Assembly (NCBI RefSeq): GCF_030848805.1
Contig: NC_092362.1
Coordinates: 15,545,642 to 15,609,641 of the forward strand
Reading direction: 5' to 3'
DNA length: 64,000 bases
Source of the DNA: Temnothorax longispinosus
Taxonomy: Eukaryota > Arthropoda > Insecta > Hymenoptera > Formicidae
Shown: positions 32,901 through 46,200 of the stretch, one piece after another
Position numbering within the stretch: position 1 is the first letter of the stretch
Layout of the letters: every line of letters starts with the position of its first letter
Notes under the pieces: generated by a model
Database searches by the model: none
What the model saw: the letters and a program-made list of their open reading frames with translations, nothing else
What the model was told of the DNA's origin: nothing
Program-made: the position numbers and the translations under genes

Positions 32901-34935
32901 GTGGCGCGGCGGCAGCGGAACGCTGTCGCTTACCCGCTAATTACGGGCTTCGGTTATTAATTCGAGCGAGCGGGGCGTGTAACCACCCGTTTCCCCGTAT
33001 TAGATAGCGCCGTTAATTAATTATTTTCGCGGGCATACTTGTCGCATAATACGCACGGCGGAGCACGCCTGGCACGATTGATGTCCCTGTAAACCGGAGG
33101 AGGTGGCGGAGGTTTACATCAATTCCGCGTGTCCGGAGAGGGTGTGGCGTAGATCGTAAGTTTATCCCGCATCGACACTCGAGCCTGATAAATTTTTGTA
33201 ACTTCCTGGCTACATTAGCACAAACGAGAAGTCTTTATTACCGCGCGCGGACGACGCGCGGGCTTTGACTTAAATGATGCCCATCTAATGCACTTTAAAC
33301 AGCGTTCGCGCTGCAAACCCGTTTCGAGCCCTTGACGTTTTATAATGATGAACCTTTTTGTCCTCGATTGGCCGGGTTAATGAACGCCAACGTGAGGAAT
33401 CGCATTTGAGGAATGCGCAGGCGATTATTGGAGGCTAACTTTCGGTTTCATTTATATCGGGGAGGGGAAGAGGGAGCAGGGGGATTTACGACGCACGGCG
33501 AGTTTTCGCGCTTGTTAGAGGAATGCATCGAATACGTAGAGTAATAAATTCGCTTATTAACGCACTCGGATGAAATGCAGCCATATACGACGAATAGTTT
33601 ATGCAATCTATGAAATTCTAAAAATAATTGTAGGATCATTAAATTCCTAGCAAATACCGGAAGCATCTGAATGTCTTAATTAATATAATATATAGCTTGA
33701 CGAACGATTCGCTAATGAGCACTTATACTTGACCGATTTATAAATATGTCACAATAATGACGCGCAATATATACGTACATATGTATCTCTCAATTAAATG
33801 CTTTCATGTATACATATATGTATACTTATATATATCTGTATATAGTACATGCAAGTACAATCACGAGGTGTAAAAAGGCGTACATAATGAGTGAGAAGGG
33901 TCGCGTTAAGGAAAAGAAATGCTGCTTTAACAGCGTGTAATGTCCCGTTACGGATCTAAGCGGATCTAAATGAAACCGTGGAAGCCTCGTTCGTCAACAA
34001 AATGACGATAATTACGCGAGTACGCGGTAATACTGCATCGGATGTGAGTTTCCGCTCGCGCTCATGGCGAGTCGAGTGCGTCCGTGTGGGGCCGTCACAC
34101 GAGGCTCGTTCAATTTCACCGTCCTAAACGGGTACGATTCTTCGATCGACATTGCGAGAAGACAAATTTCACAACCCGTTCGGGCGTGACGGAACGCACT
34201 CTTCGTGTCCGTCCATTCAGCTAATTTCCCTGATCGTGACGACCCTTGACGTGATAATTAAGCGAGATTTCTGTATCGCGCGACGATCGAACTGATTTCT
34301 CGTGACAATGACAAAGTCGCGCGCTCTCGATTATATATCTTGGAGCATATAATTTACAATTAACCGTATAATTTACAGTTATTGTAAGTCACGAAAGATG
34401 ATCTGAGATTTAATTACATCTTTGTCTCCCTTCATTCTGAGCCTGTTTTGAATAAAAATGGTTAGTCTCTGACATAAAATCTTGTTTCAGCTTTAAATAA
34501 AATTTTTTTTTTTATTACGCTGCTTGCTTTATGGGATAAATAAATTTGACATAATAAATTGGCGGTACTTGACATTAATAAGATAACAAATTTATTTCTT
34601 TTATTAAGATTTAGTACTTAAGATTTCTCGTTTAATTTAAATTCTACAGCCTTATATATATTCATTATTTTATTTTGCATAACATGCATAAATATGAAGA
34701 GATAAACATATTTCTTTAACTTTTAAAGTTTTTCTACTGAAATTACCGCGTTAATAATTGAATTTATTGCAAAAAATTAATTTCTTATTCGAAGTAGCTG
34801 CTATATTTTATTTCTTGTAGAAATATAGGACAGGTTGAGAAACACACACACACTCTCAGCGTAGCGAAATGGTTGGACATTAAGGGGGACCGTGCCAAAA
34901 TGACACGCTCACCGTAAATTCGCGTTTGTTTTCAG

Positions 34936-35061
34936 GATGCTGTCCCCGGGACAAAACGCGCCGCCCAGTAATTACTCGTCCGGCAATGTCGTTCTCCAAG
35001 GTGCGCCCTGCAGTCAGTGCCGAGACCTGTGCCCCGCCGGATACGTGCCACATTTTTGGCG
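34936..35061 (+). CDS. N-terminal exon of a PET-LIM family protein (prickle/testin/limpet type)
   Basis: 126-base exon bounded by TTTTCAG|G and GGCG|GTGAGT. From ATG 34937 it encodes 41 residues plus two bases of the next codon: MLSPGQNAPPSNYSSGNVVL, then a Cys-rich segment, PCSQCRDLCPAGYVPHFWR. The C-x2-C-x3-C...H-x-W-R pattern is the first half of the Cys/His-rich motif preceding the PET domain in testin and prickle 3, where it continues K-x-C-x2-C-x-C. The family members I compare have one residue fewer between the third Cys and His. These proteins are scaffolds in planar polarity (prickle) or at actin and muscle structures (testin, limpet). The next exon should begin in phase 2 with K-I-C-like codons; I did not find it before 64000. 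I cannot tell which member this is. Confidence 0.6.
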
Positions 35062-36640
35062 GTGAGTACCCTTCACGCACTATGACCGCACACGTCTTCG
35101 TTCTTGCCGCGCGCAGAATGGAGCGCAGGTGCAAACCGTCGATTTTTCCGCTCTACGTCGAAAGGAAGGGGGAAGAGTCGAGGTCACGTTGCAAAAAGAT
35201 TTCGACTCGGACCGACTGACCCGAGTAAGATCTTGAGGTCAGCACCGCGCGCGCGATGGGCGGATCGATAAGACGTTGAAAAAACATTCCTCCGCGCAAA
35301 ACCGAAGAAATGATTGCGATGGGTGGCACCCGTCCTGTTCCAGCGCGGTGGATCGGGTCCGAATGTACGTGTGTGCATTCCTCCATCTGTACGATCTCGA
35401 ATAAAGCCGATAGAGAAACACGTATCATTCCGAGAGAGTATCGGGAAAAGAAATCTTGAAAGAGAAATTGATAGATAGGTAGATCAAAACGTATTTATCG
35501 CGTATCTCGGGTTCGTATTTCCTTAGAGTTCTTGAGTCACAAAAACTGAATTGATGAGAGACTTTAAATGACATGAAGTGATTTATTCCACTCTTTTTAT
35601 GTTTATTATAAAAAAAAAACTAAACTAATGATCGTAATAGCTCTGGTTCAATCACAAGTTGAGCGCCCGCAGATCTCGAGAAATTTTTTATTATATATAA
35701 ACCAATATAAGCGATAGCTTTCATTTAGTCAAGCATCTCTAGCTGGTCGTTTATATCGTCCATTGTAGTTATTCTGCTTCGCGTGAAAGACAGATCAGCA
35801 GCTATCTTCTTCTGCGATCGTGAAAGAAACCAAGCGAGGAAAGCTTTCCACATCAAGGTGGGGCTAGCGATGGCGATTCCGTTCATTGGGTTTATAGGCC
35901 TGATAGAAGCGTATGATTATATTGTATCAGATAGTCGCCGTCGCTGCCTCGCATTAGTTCGCGAAGCCTTTAGCATACGAAACACTCGGTCCAACGTCTT
36001 TCTTCGCGATCCCGAACAAGATGAGAATTTTCACGCTTCAGCGCTTTTCGCTTCAGTAGCGAATCATTGGGTTTTCCTAATTGATAGAAGTTACTAGCCG
36101 AGCCCCTATATCAGATCGCGATAGTCTCCGTCCGTGAAGGAGTCTCGACACGCGAAACGTCCGATCTAAGCGACCGTGAACCATAAGATCTCGCGACGCG
36201 CTCTCGAGACTGCTCGATCTCGGTGGTTTGTTTCTGATACGCGCGGCTGACGTCGCGGACCCTCCGCCGATCGCTCGATCAGGTTAGCCTTCGACGCAAG
36301 AAATCGAAAGAGGCGCAAAGGAGGCGGTTAGAAGAAGAGCCGGGCCGGGGCTCCTCTCCTCTCCGCGTTGCTCTCGCAGCGAGCTCGAAAGAGGGCAAAA
36401 CGAGCGTTTCTCGGCGTTCTCGGGTCGTAGGGTCGACTCGTCGGTCTCACGCGAGCCCTGCGTGCAACGAGACCGGCGATGGGGGCCGTTCCAAGACGAA
36501 TCGGCTGGCAACCGAGGTAACTTACGGCCAGGGGGTTGGGACGTCGGGGATGCGGGAGCGGGAGAGAGATACGTATGTTGGTCTGTAATTAACATACCGA
36601 ACCTCCCTTGAACCAGCGCGCCCGGCTCGGTCGACCGGCC

Positions 36641-36684
36641 GCTCGTTCGTTCGTACGTTCGTTCATTCGCTCGTTCGTTCGTTT
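36641..36684 (+). repeat. imperfect GTTC tetranucleotide repeat
   Basis: About ten GTTC/GTAC/ATTC-type units in a row. Confidence 0.75.
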
Positions 36685-39600
36685 GCAGGGTTGTACGTTC
36701 CGTGGTTTGCGCGAAACGTATCTCGTCTAGTATAGTAGTACCATCCGGGATCCATTATCGCCTCGGAGCAGCACCGACAGATTTCATATCCCCGACTTCC
36801 TTCGCGCGGTCTTTAATATGCGCGGGCGAGAGTTTACCCTTTCGCTATTAAACACGAGAGTAGTTGGCTGATGTATGGCATCATCTCTTTGCCCTGTCTG
36901 AGAGAATGATCGTGGGCGTTCAATCGGAACTGACGTGAAACCTCGAACAGCCTAACGGTCAGCCTTTTATTTTCATTGATATAATGAAAGTAACGCAAAT
37001 ACGGTGCCGACAGAAGCGTGGTTTGTGTGCATCATGCATTTAGCACGATATTTATTTACTGGCGCCGCATATTAATTATACGAGAGGCGTCGACAATTTT
37101 ATATTAACAAGCGTATAATTCTCGTTACATAGAGTCAAAAGTCACGTACTTGTTATGGACACTGCTACTTTTCCAATATTAAGTATGTATCTTTCTAATT
37201 AAGTCTAATTAACAGGAGGTACACCGTGGATAATTTTATCTTTCACTATTACGCCATTTCGTCTTCGCGCGCAATATGCGGCTGCGGATGCTTCGACTCG
37301 TTAATGTCATTAGGCTTTCTACAGCTCTGAGAACGGCCACTCGATGGATCCGGTAATCATCGGTCATACTGTAGTCGTCTTTCCCTCGATTGTCACGCGT
37401 TCCGTGTTTACTGCATGGCATCCAAGTGCGGAGCCGTGCAAAAATGAATATCTTATAATCTGCCGAGCGTGTCTGCGAGGAGCTGCGACAGCTCGATGAA
37501 CTTGACGAGGAAAGTGGCGCATAATAAACACCCGTTATTTTTGATTCGATTCGTCACGAGGAAATAGCCGCTAAAATGTTGAGGTTCCGTCATCTCTCCG
37601 TGCCGCGGGTCTTTAATGTCCTCCGAGACGATGGGCATCGACGAGTTGGAGCTCTGCCTTTTCATGATCGCCGTGGCATCTCATTATTGTCAATGTCTCG
37701 TTTCGCGATGACGCAGGAAAGTGAAATTACGGCACGCGGAAGTTTCGGAGGGCCGCCTGACTAACCTGTCTTAACTACGAGTTCATTTCATGAGTTTGCT
37801 TTACACGCTGATGTATTCTAAATTTTATTGTAAAAAGATATTACCAAGTATTTTTAACTCTCTGCGTTTTTATGGATGCGTCGTTAAAGTTTTATGACCT
37901 CGAGTTCTATCCTCGCCGCATATCGGCGTTCGATAGGATTCGAGTGATTTATGTATTTCAAGATAAAAAGTTATGGATATGTTTATATGTATTTATGTGC
38001 AGAAACAATTTTTATACGGGAGAACAAGAAGTATCATACTTTATTTTATTTAACAAACGACTTCGTGGCGACGCCCATATTTTTCATAAGAAATATAGTC
38101 TCTGATCTCAGAGGATATTGAGGCTCCAGGTGCGCGTGGGCTTACAGCACGGAGAACACCTGTCGGGTGAATGACGTCGCCGACTCGCACAAAATGAGAG
38201 TTGGGCATAGGCGTTACCGAGACGCGCCATGTAAATATTAAAAGGCGAGAGCGCTTATTTGCTAATCGCGATTTTAAGGGAACTGCATTGGAACTGCGGG
38301 GTCGGTTTTACCTCTGAATACGATCGTATTGCTGCCACGGTTAAAATGTCCTTCAGATGAACGCGAGTAGACCTAATTAGCGGCTTCCGAAGCGGTCGCG
38401 GTGTACCGTAAAAGGCAGGACACGATACGATACGAGGGGGGCTCGCGCGGGAGACTAGCAAGAGGCCTGGCGCGGCGCGGCGAAAGGTGGAACCATGAAG
38501 AACGAGAAAAAGCGGCTGGATCCGTTGCCATAAAAATCATCTCGGGATAAGTGCGTTTCCGAGCCGAAGAGATATTCTCTCCTTGGTCACCACGGTTGGC
38601 TCCCACTGGTCGACAGTATTCGGTTTATGCGTACCATTTCATTTTTAATTAGTAGGAAGGACCGGGCTCGAGACGGTAATAACACGGGCGCCTATAGGCT
38701 AAATGGTCCTGTGGAATTTACCGGAAAACTTCACACATGCTTTTTTATGCTTTCACACACGCGCGCGCGCAGCTGTCGTCTTCCTTTCTTTCTTTCTCTG
38801 CCGCATGCGCGGAGCATTCATCATCGAGATCCTTTAAATCACTTTACCGGCCGCATAAACGAACTCCGGCCGACTCATTAACGAAAAGAGATATTCGACT
38901 AGCGCGAAGGCCATTTATACGCACGCCTTCAGTCGTTGGGATAACGAACTTTTAAAAGCGGGAAAGCTCGTGCGAACGCGATGAGTGTGAGTTCATCTAA
39001 ACCCTTCGCTCTTGGCAGGTCTGGTCATCTTCATTCTTCATTCTTCGTATGTAATACGCGAACACGTAATTTTAACGTCAGTCAGTATTACTCACGGTCA
39101 ATTTTTTGTTTAGAGGAGATTTAACGCGACGTCATTATTTTTCACAATTTTTTTATTTCCAACATTAAGTATATGTTTCTCAGCTAAAAGTTGGAGAAAT
39201 CAGTTTTAATTAAAAAATCGGCGATATCTCAACACTTACATGCATGTTAAGAAACTTTATTTACTTATTTCTCTCTCTTTGCAAAGTTTGGAAATAATAT
39301 AATATAATATAATATCTAAGAGAAATAAAATATTTATTGAAACGTGATAAAACTTTACGCGTAAAAGTGGTCCATCTTGTCGATGATTCGAAATTTTGTT
39401 TTATGCTTCGTTAAATGTCGATAATTGGATGATTCGATTGAAACGAAACTTCGATGCTTGATGGCGAATGCCGCCGAAATATCGCAACGGGGATCTCTCG
39501 CAGTTAGCAGCACGCGGGTGCGAATAACGGGGAATCCGAAGCGCGAGGAGATATTCGCTCCTACATGGGCTTTCTTGCCAATGCAGCAATGGCCACGTGC

Positions 39601-40779
39601 ATTCACGACCGAATCGGCGCGATCGGCAAGTGAAAACCCGATCTCGCGTATTGGAGCTGTATTCTTCCATCGGCAGGTATACGCTGCAACGCGAGCGAGG
39701 GAAGACAAGCCGCGCGCTGCTACGCTCGAGGAGCACGTCAAGAGAGGACCCAAAGGTCTTCAAGTTTTTGTCCAACTCACATGCAAGAGCCGCAACAGAG
39801 AGCGACATTCTTCTTCCTTCGGGCCCTCGCCTTCTTCCATTCTCTTCTTCATTCGGCCGACGCGTTCGGCAACAGCCGCCGCTGTAGCTCAGTTTCCATC
39901 TAAAATCCGCACGATAATATTTAATCACGCTTTTACATTTGAATTTGAGTACAGCTACAGTATAGAAATACAGTAGAAATACAGCAGCTTAGAAGTCCGA
40001 TTGATTTATATTTATGACTCTTTAACGAGGTGTTGATTGAATCTCAGATTCTTGTATCTTAACGCTATTACGTTTTAACGTATAAGGTCATCGTGCAGGA
40101 AAAGTTGTCTGAAAAGAATGGAGAAATGACGCGTCTAGTTGAACTCGTCAGTAGTAATTAATTTTGAGTAACAATCCTTTTGCATTAAGCCTTTGATGCG
40201 AAGGAGTTAACGATCAGATTTCAGCGTCGTGATATCGCTGTGAAGGTGTCGCATTCCATTATCACATACCGACGCATTCCGGCGTTTTCCGTTACTGTAA
40301 TGTCGTCGTTAGAGTTTCTCAGGTCCGCACAGCTGGCATTCCCCGGCTGCCGACGAGGAAAGGAAGAATTTCGGGCATAACGGGGAAGGAATCGGCGCGA
40401 AGAAACCAAAGGGGGCGGGGGACGCGTAGACGCGCTATGTTAACGGTACACGCTTTCCGGATGCTTTCCCTCAGCGTCACTTTGATGATACAATGCGCCC
40501 TTCGCTGTCTGGACAGCTCTCTGTACGTGCCGGCGAAGTTAATAAAGTATGTCCTAATCAAGCGAATGGGGGGGTCTGGCAATGTTCATTTGTGTGTATA
40601 CGTGATCGACCGACGCGGACGGCTCGACGCTACGAATACTCCAAAATTATCTATGTCAGGAATTCTAGGAATTCCGGGAACGTTCGATGCGAAGTATCAA
40701 TAAGCTTATTTATTATGACAGACATATGACAGATTGATATATTTCAACTTAGCACGCAAGTTGAACATTTCAATTTAGA

Positions 40780-40905
40780 GTTAAAAATTTAGAAACTGAT
40801 GAGTCAATGATTTGAAGTTAGGAACCGCGAATTTGTAAATTAAAAATATAAAAACTGTAATATTAGGAATCAACAATTTACAAACTGATGATCAAAGTAT
40901 AAAAA
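40780..40905 (+). repeat. diverged short repeats with AAACTGATGA
   Basis: AGAAACTGATGAGTCAATG near 40793 and ACAAACTGATGATCAAAG near 40874 share a core, with intervening AATTTGTAAATT/AATTTACAAACT-like words. It is low-complexity A/T-rich sequence. Confidence 0.4.
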
Positions 40906-42603
40906 ACCGGTAAATTAATCTTTAGGTCTGCAAATCGATAATTCAAGGTTTTTTTCTTATCTAAGAAAGCGACTTTGTTAAATACCTTACGTACAGGCTA
41001 TCTGACATGCTTATCTAAATCACTATTAACGCGTTTCTTATACGCGCCCTTTTACGACGGAACGCACATTTTTTGTGCGCGTCTAACCACGGGCTTCAAA
41101 GAGACAGACGCGAAGAAGACGCGGCCGCTTTGTTGTGACTTCCGGCGGCGAGTTAATAAATTTTAATTTGCGCAAGTTGCGCGTTGTGCAGTTGCAAGCA
41201 CGACTCGCGAAAAGGTAAAAAGACAAGCGCGCGACGGACGCGCGCGCGTTTTACTCACATTCTGGTCGCGCTCGTGGCGTTCCGCGCGCGTCCGTTTCGC
41301 CTTCTGCGAATCGTTAATCGTAATTTAATAGGCAGATTTACGGTTTTTGTCGGAACGGCACCGCGCCGCTCCCGCGTTTTCCTTCCGCACGCGCGGGCCA
41401 GGCAGGCGGGGCGGTTTCACGCACGACATTGAACGTTGTTTAGGCGGCCGCGTACCACGCCGGTCGTTTGTCAACCGTTAAACACCGGTCACCCTCGCTC
41501 CTCTCCCATTTTCTCCCCTGTGCACCTCGTGGCCGATAACGCGGCTCTCTTGATTAACGAGACATCCCATATATATCCGGCCCCCAGCTAAAGGGACCTT
41601 TCTCTCCCCGCGCATCGTGAAAGGGGGCGGAAGGGAGATCGCATTGTTGCATTTGTGCTTTACTGCATATTGCGGACCGACCGACGCGACGATTCACATG
41701 CGCGCGTTTCCAAGTTTTCGATGCCGGGACCGTCGCATCCACGTTCGATATATACGTTTTCGATGATAGCAAGTCTCCTCTGGGCATTGATATTTTATCT
41801 CCGATATCAGACTACGCGTCAATAAAGGATGGTACAGAGAAATGAGTCAGATAGCGCGTAGTCGAAACATTGAATGAAAATATTAACCCTTAATTTTAAC
41901 CGATTATTTTTAAACCACAAAATTATCTTTCTTACTCAAGTCCTAAAATTAGATTAGACTTAATAAAACTCACAAATTTGTATTTTAAACAGTTTTCAAA
42001 ACAAAATTTTACTTTTATTTACTCGCTCATCTTGCGATTAAACGTATTAATCATTCTTTGTGAATGATAATTATGAAATAACTTATACTTTTATAATGTA
42101 TGTCTTACGTATATTAATTATTATACTTTTATCATAAATCTTCACAAAAAGTTTCTTGATTATTACATGTCACATTGATCCTGCAAAACGCGTTCATTAT
42201 TCGTAAATTGACTGAATATCGGTGTTACGATATTCCATTTGTGGCACTCTATATTCCGGATGAATGAAAGCATTCCATTCAATTTAAACGGCCCTAAAGT
42301 ATAGTTGTGTCTTCGCTGCACTTAGCACTGCAGCGCGGACTGCGCTTAACTCCGCAACGTGCACGCGATCCTCGCGGCAAAACGCAGCTCGCGTGCTACG
42401 ACACTCGTTAAAATAACGAGACATTCGTGACGAGCCCTATATATCCGCGCGCACGAGAGGAAACGACGGCTATCGAGCATCAAAACCCGAACGGTCGATG
42501 ACAAGCGGAGAGAAATCGAAATTATCGACACCTAGAGCGATTTTTCATCTAAGATCTACATCGCGGTCGTTGAAAAAAGTGATTAATCATTCGAGGTCGG
42601 AAA

Positions 42604-42604
<1 letters not shown>

Positions 42605-42661
<57 letters not shown>
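42605..42661 (+). repeat. CT microsatellite, about 28 units
   Basis: Perfect CT dinucleotide array of about 56 bases, the longest simple repeat in the window and likely length-polymorphic. Confidence 0.95.
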
Positions 42662-42663
<2 letters not shown>

Positions 42664-43200
42664 GCCGTCACCGTGAGCGGGACGATTTCTTGAATAGCGA
42701 ACAGAGTCAGCAGAGAGTTCCTTCGAGCGGCCGCGTCGTAAATTTCGTCCGCGTTTACATCCCACTTTGACCCGGCACAGGCTCCGCATACACACAATCC
42801 GGAGTTGATTTATATCCGTTCCCACCGTAAAACCTTTCGAGGAGAGCAACACGAAAGAGCGCGGCGGACGGAACGTTACACGCTAATGCTTCGAAGGATC
42901 TGAGCGTGTCGCGCGTGTAAGAAAAAAAAAGGGGGTTTCGAGGAACATGTAACACCGGTTCGTCGCGGCGCGCAGTGGCACGCTTGATTGGACTTCGCGT
43001 TTCACCGGTTGAGATCGATCGCGGGATCTCGGTGAGGACTTCGACCGACGTTGTATCGCATACAACGTAGAACGGATACTTTGTCATCGCCAATATCATT
43101 GCCGCCGGCAACTCTCCAATAGTCTTACTATCGTTCGCCGAGATGAACGTAACGAGCGAGGCGGACAGTTCTCGTTAGGACTTGCGAGTGACCCAAGGGT

Positions 43201-46200
43201 GCGAGACTTTTCTATGACTATATCTAGATTTACATGGTTATCTAACATCCTTTCGTAGAAATATATATTTATAAAGAATATATCTCTTATTTATATTTAA
43301 TTACTTATAAACTTGTGAAAATAAAGAGTTGGCGTTTCGTCTTTAGAAATACAGCTTGTTATTAAAAAAATTAAGAATTTAGGTGGGAAAATTAAAAAAA
43401 GAATTTCTCCTTTTCACATTTTATGTATTATATATGTAATCGTTTTGAGTTAGATTTTGTATAATTAGGCATTCTAAAGAATGAAAAAAATTCCGTCGAT
43501 ATATCGTAGCAATATATTAAATCCAGCTGGTAGATATTTATCTCGCAAGATTTGAAAAGATTAAGCCACTTAAGATATTTTAATTGGAATGTTATTTTAT
43601 TGGCATAAAAATGGTCTTCGTATCCAAGATTTTTGTGGAAAAACCGGAATGTAGTTCGACGCAGCGTAGTTTTCAATATCCTCGGCGAATCCTAGGACCC
43701 GATCGCTCTGCCGTCCCTGAAAAAAAAAAAAAAAAAACCAAGATATTACCCTCGATAAAAATCGTATCCGCATGCATGTGTCCGTATGGTCCGTATGCGG
43801 CCTTTGAGAGGGGTCTAACCTTCGCCCGTGCATTGAGTAATGCGTCTGGTTCGGCTTTAACTCCGCCGATTGCACCGGCGATGTGCACGCACGTGTCCCG
43901 TACGCCGTGTCCCCGCAGACTCATCGTTTTAATGTGGGCACGTACAGACGTACCGATCGGCGATCGATGTACGTACACCTACGCGCGTGAGCGATAAGCA
44001 GCGCCGGTCGGTCCGGCGAATTTTCGATACGCCGCGCTCCCGTCCCTCTCGCTCTCTCCTCTAATTCAGCGGTGGCATTTATGTCGAGCACGCGATCATT
44101 TTTGCCGGACGCTGCGGGATTATTAACGCACTGACGCCGCGCACCGACCGCGGCATACCTAATCGACTGTATATGCGGCTCGCTGCGGTCTTGCGCTCTC
44201 GCGGAGTTGTCGGGCGAGTTAATCACTCGCCGGAGCACTTTGCGAGCGCGATCGCGACATTTTTGCGGAACGCGAACGAGCGAGCTCCACACATTCTGGA
44301 CACGGGAATGCTTAATCCCCGTACCGCCCATGTCGGATGTTCTTCCTTTTTTTTTTTTTAACCCAGTTGCCAGTCGCGAAAACCACTATGTGCACGGTGA
44401 ACATCAGAATGCAATTTATATACGTTGTTAATTTCGAAACACCGGAATCCCCCGCGGTGTCTCGCGAAAGGAGATTAAGAAAATGTGTGGATTAAAGATT
44501 AAATTTTGTGACAAGGTTTTCACGCGCGGTTTGTCTACGAGATTACGCGTGAGATAATTCTATTTATAATAGGTATTTATTGACAATCTTTTTATCGCAC
44601 TCAACGCACATGCACCATGTGACATTTCTGTAACTTGGAAGCGTATGCGAATCTTCCTCTTTTCCTTTCTTAAGGTTCCAACATATATAGACATTACGCA
44701 TTTTTATAATGATATACCACATCTAGTTTTATAATGATATATAACACGTCTAGTTTTATAATCAACCGGTCACCAATCGCTTACAAACTGGAAAATTTTC
44801 ACACTCCATTTAACATTATTTAACATTCATGTGAATAATTAGTTATTTTCCAGACGGCGGTATTATTTTCTTCTGTCTCTGTTAAATATAAAGTAGAGAT
44901 AATTACGGAATAAAATAATTAATAAATGTAACTTTCTGTTAACTGAAACTTTTACACTTTTTACGAAAATAACTGGAGATGATGCGATTATCGAGATAAT
45001 AATTGATTAACGAGTTAATATTATAATTTATGACAAACGCAAAATAAAAAAAACGCCTGGGCATATAAAGGTCGAACCGAATGCCAAGCTAGTTCATTAC
45101 GATAATGCGATGGGTAGCTCGGGAATGCGCTCCGATGAAGTCCGCCCCGATTTCGATAACGCGCGACGGTACATCGTTTGATAAAGAGATGCGATAGTGA
45201 AAGCGCTCGTGGTATCGCGTATGTTCGCGGTTAATCAACATTTCACCGTACAAGTTATAGCCGCCGCCTTCTGATCGATTATTAATTGGATATTAAATTA
45301 CTCGATATACTTCTTCATTTCTCTACTCGCGCAAATAGCTAATTCATAAATTGCTCCTTTAAATTACGAAAGTTATGACGTTCGTAAGAAAGTGCATAAA
45401 GAACTCGGGTCTCCAGCTGCGAGAATCGGGTTTGAAATCTGGTTGTTATCTACGAATTTGTTCAAATGAGTTATGTTTCAATTATCTAACATGATATACA
45501 TGTATTATTGCTACGTTATATCAAATACGTGACATATGAGAAGTTCTCTTTCGTGAGTTTTACGGTCCCACTGAGAAAATTAAACTCTATTTTTACAGAA
45601 TATATTATACGAGATTGGGAATTAAAATTAATAGAGTCCCTTTATGCACACAAGGTACATTGAATATACGTACACTGTTTTTTCTCTCTTTATTAAAAGT
45701 ATTATAATCTCACGAAATATTACGTATGTTACAAGAGAATTATCACACACTTACATAATATAATCTCGCTTCTTTTAGAATGCGTATAAAATTTTAAATA
45801 ATTCTTGCGAATTCTTTCTAGAGAATTGGCCAATTTTTTTTCCGTTTTTGTCGTTAACGTCGTACGAGCGTCTGGAACGATTCGAAAGAATAATGCGACA
45901 GATACAGTGACATTATATGTACCGTGCGTTTCTATCGCGCGGCGCGTATATCAAGCCGCGGTGCGCTTTACGCGCGTCATTCGTTATGACGCCGGGCGGG
46001 TAATGAGCACTTGGAAAAATTTATGCCCCGGACGCCTAGGATCGAAAGTGACCTCGGGTATAATGGGCGCGAGGGGATTTAATGGGCCTTCTCTCGTACG
46101 AGGAGCCCTTTTGCCATATCGTGGGTAGCGTTACGTGCGCTTATATCGCAGCTGTTCGATACGCGATACCGGGATGATGATTATAGAAGAGAAGGAGGAA

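Larger units (their letters stand above)
26352..34935 (+). other. putative intron 1 of the PET-LIM-type gene
   Basis: 8.6 kb between the donor at 26352 and the acceptor TTTTCAG at 34929-34935. It alternates AT-rich parts (26.9-27.6, 30.1-30.6, 31.1-32.7, 33.7-33.9 and 34.3-34.9 kb) and CpG-rich parts (27.7-28.6, 28.8-29.2, 29.4-30.1 and 32.8-33.5 kb). It contains an alternating CG run at 28248-28271 and an exon-like donor at 29940. No coding gene is recognised. Confidence 0.45.
35062..43200 (+). other. putative long intron 2, part 1
   Basis: CpG-rich blocks at about 36.1-36.8, 38.1-38.95, 39.4-39.95, 41.0-41.8 and 42.3-43.2 kb alternate with AT-rich DNA (35.4-35.75, 39.0-39.36, 40.7-40.97 and 41.85-42.3 kb). 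GTTC repeats lie at 36641-36684 and a long CT microsatellite at 42605-42661. No exon of the PET-LIM gene or of another gene is recognised. Confidence 0.4.

Noticed and set aside
40785..40830. CTGATGAG followed by a short stem suggested a hammerhead ribozyme core
   Set aside because: The required GAAA after stem II and the upstream cleavage-site arm are missing.
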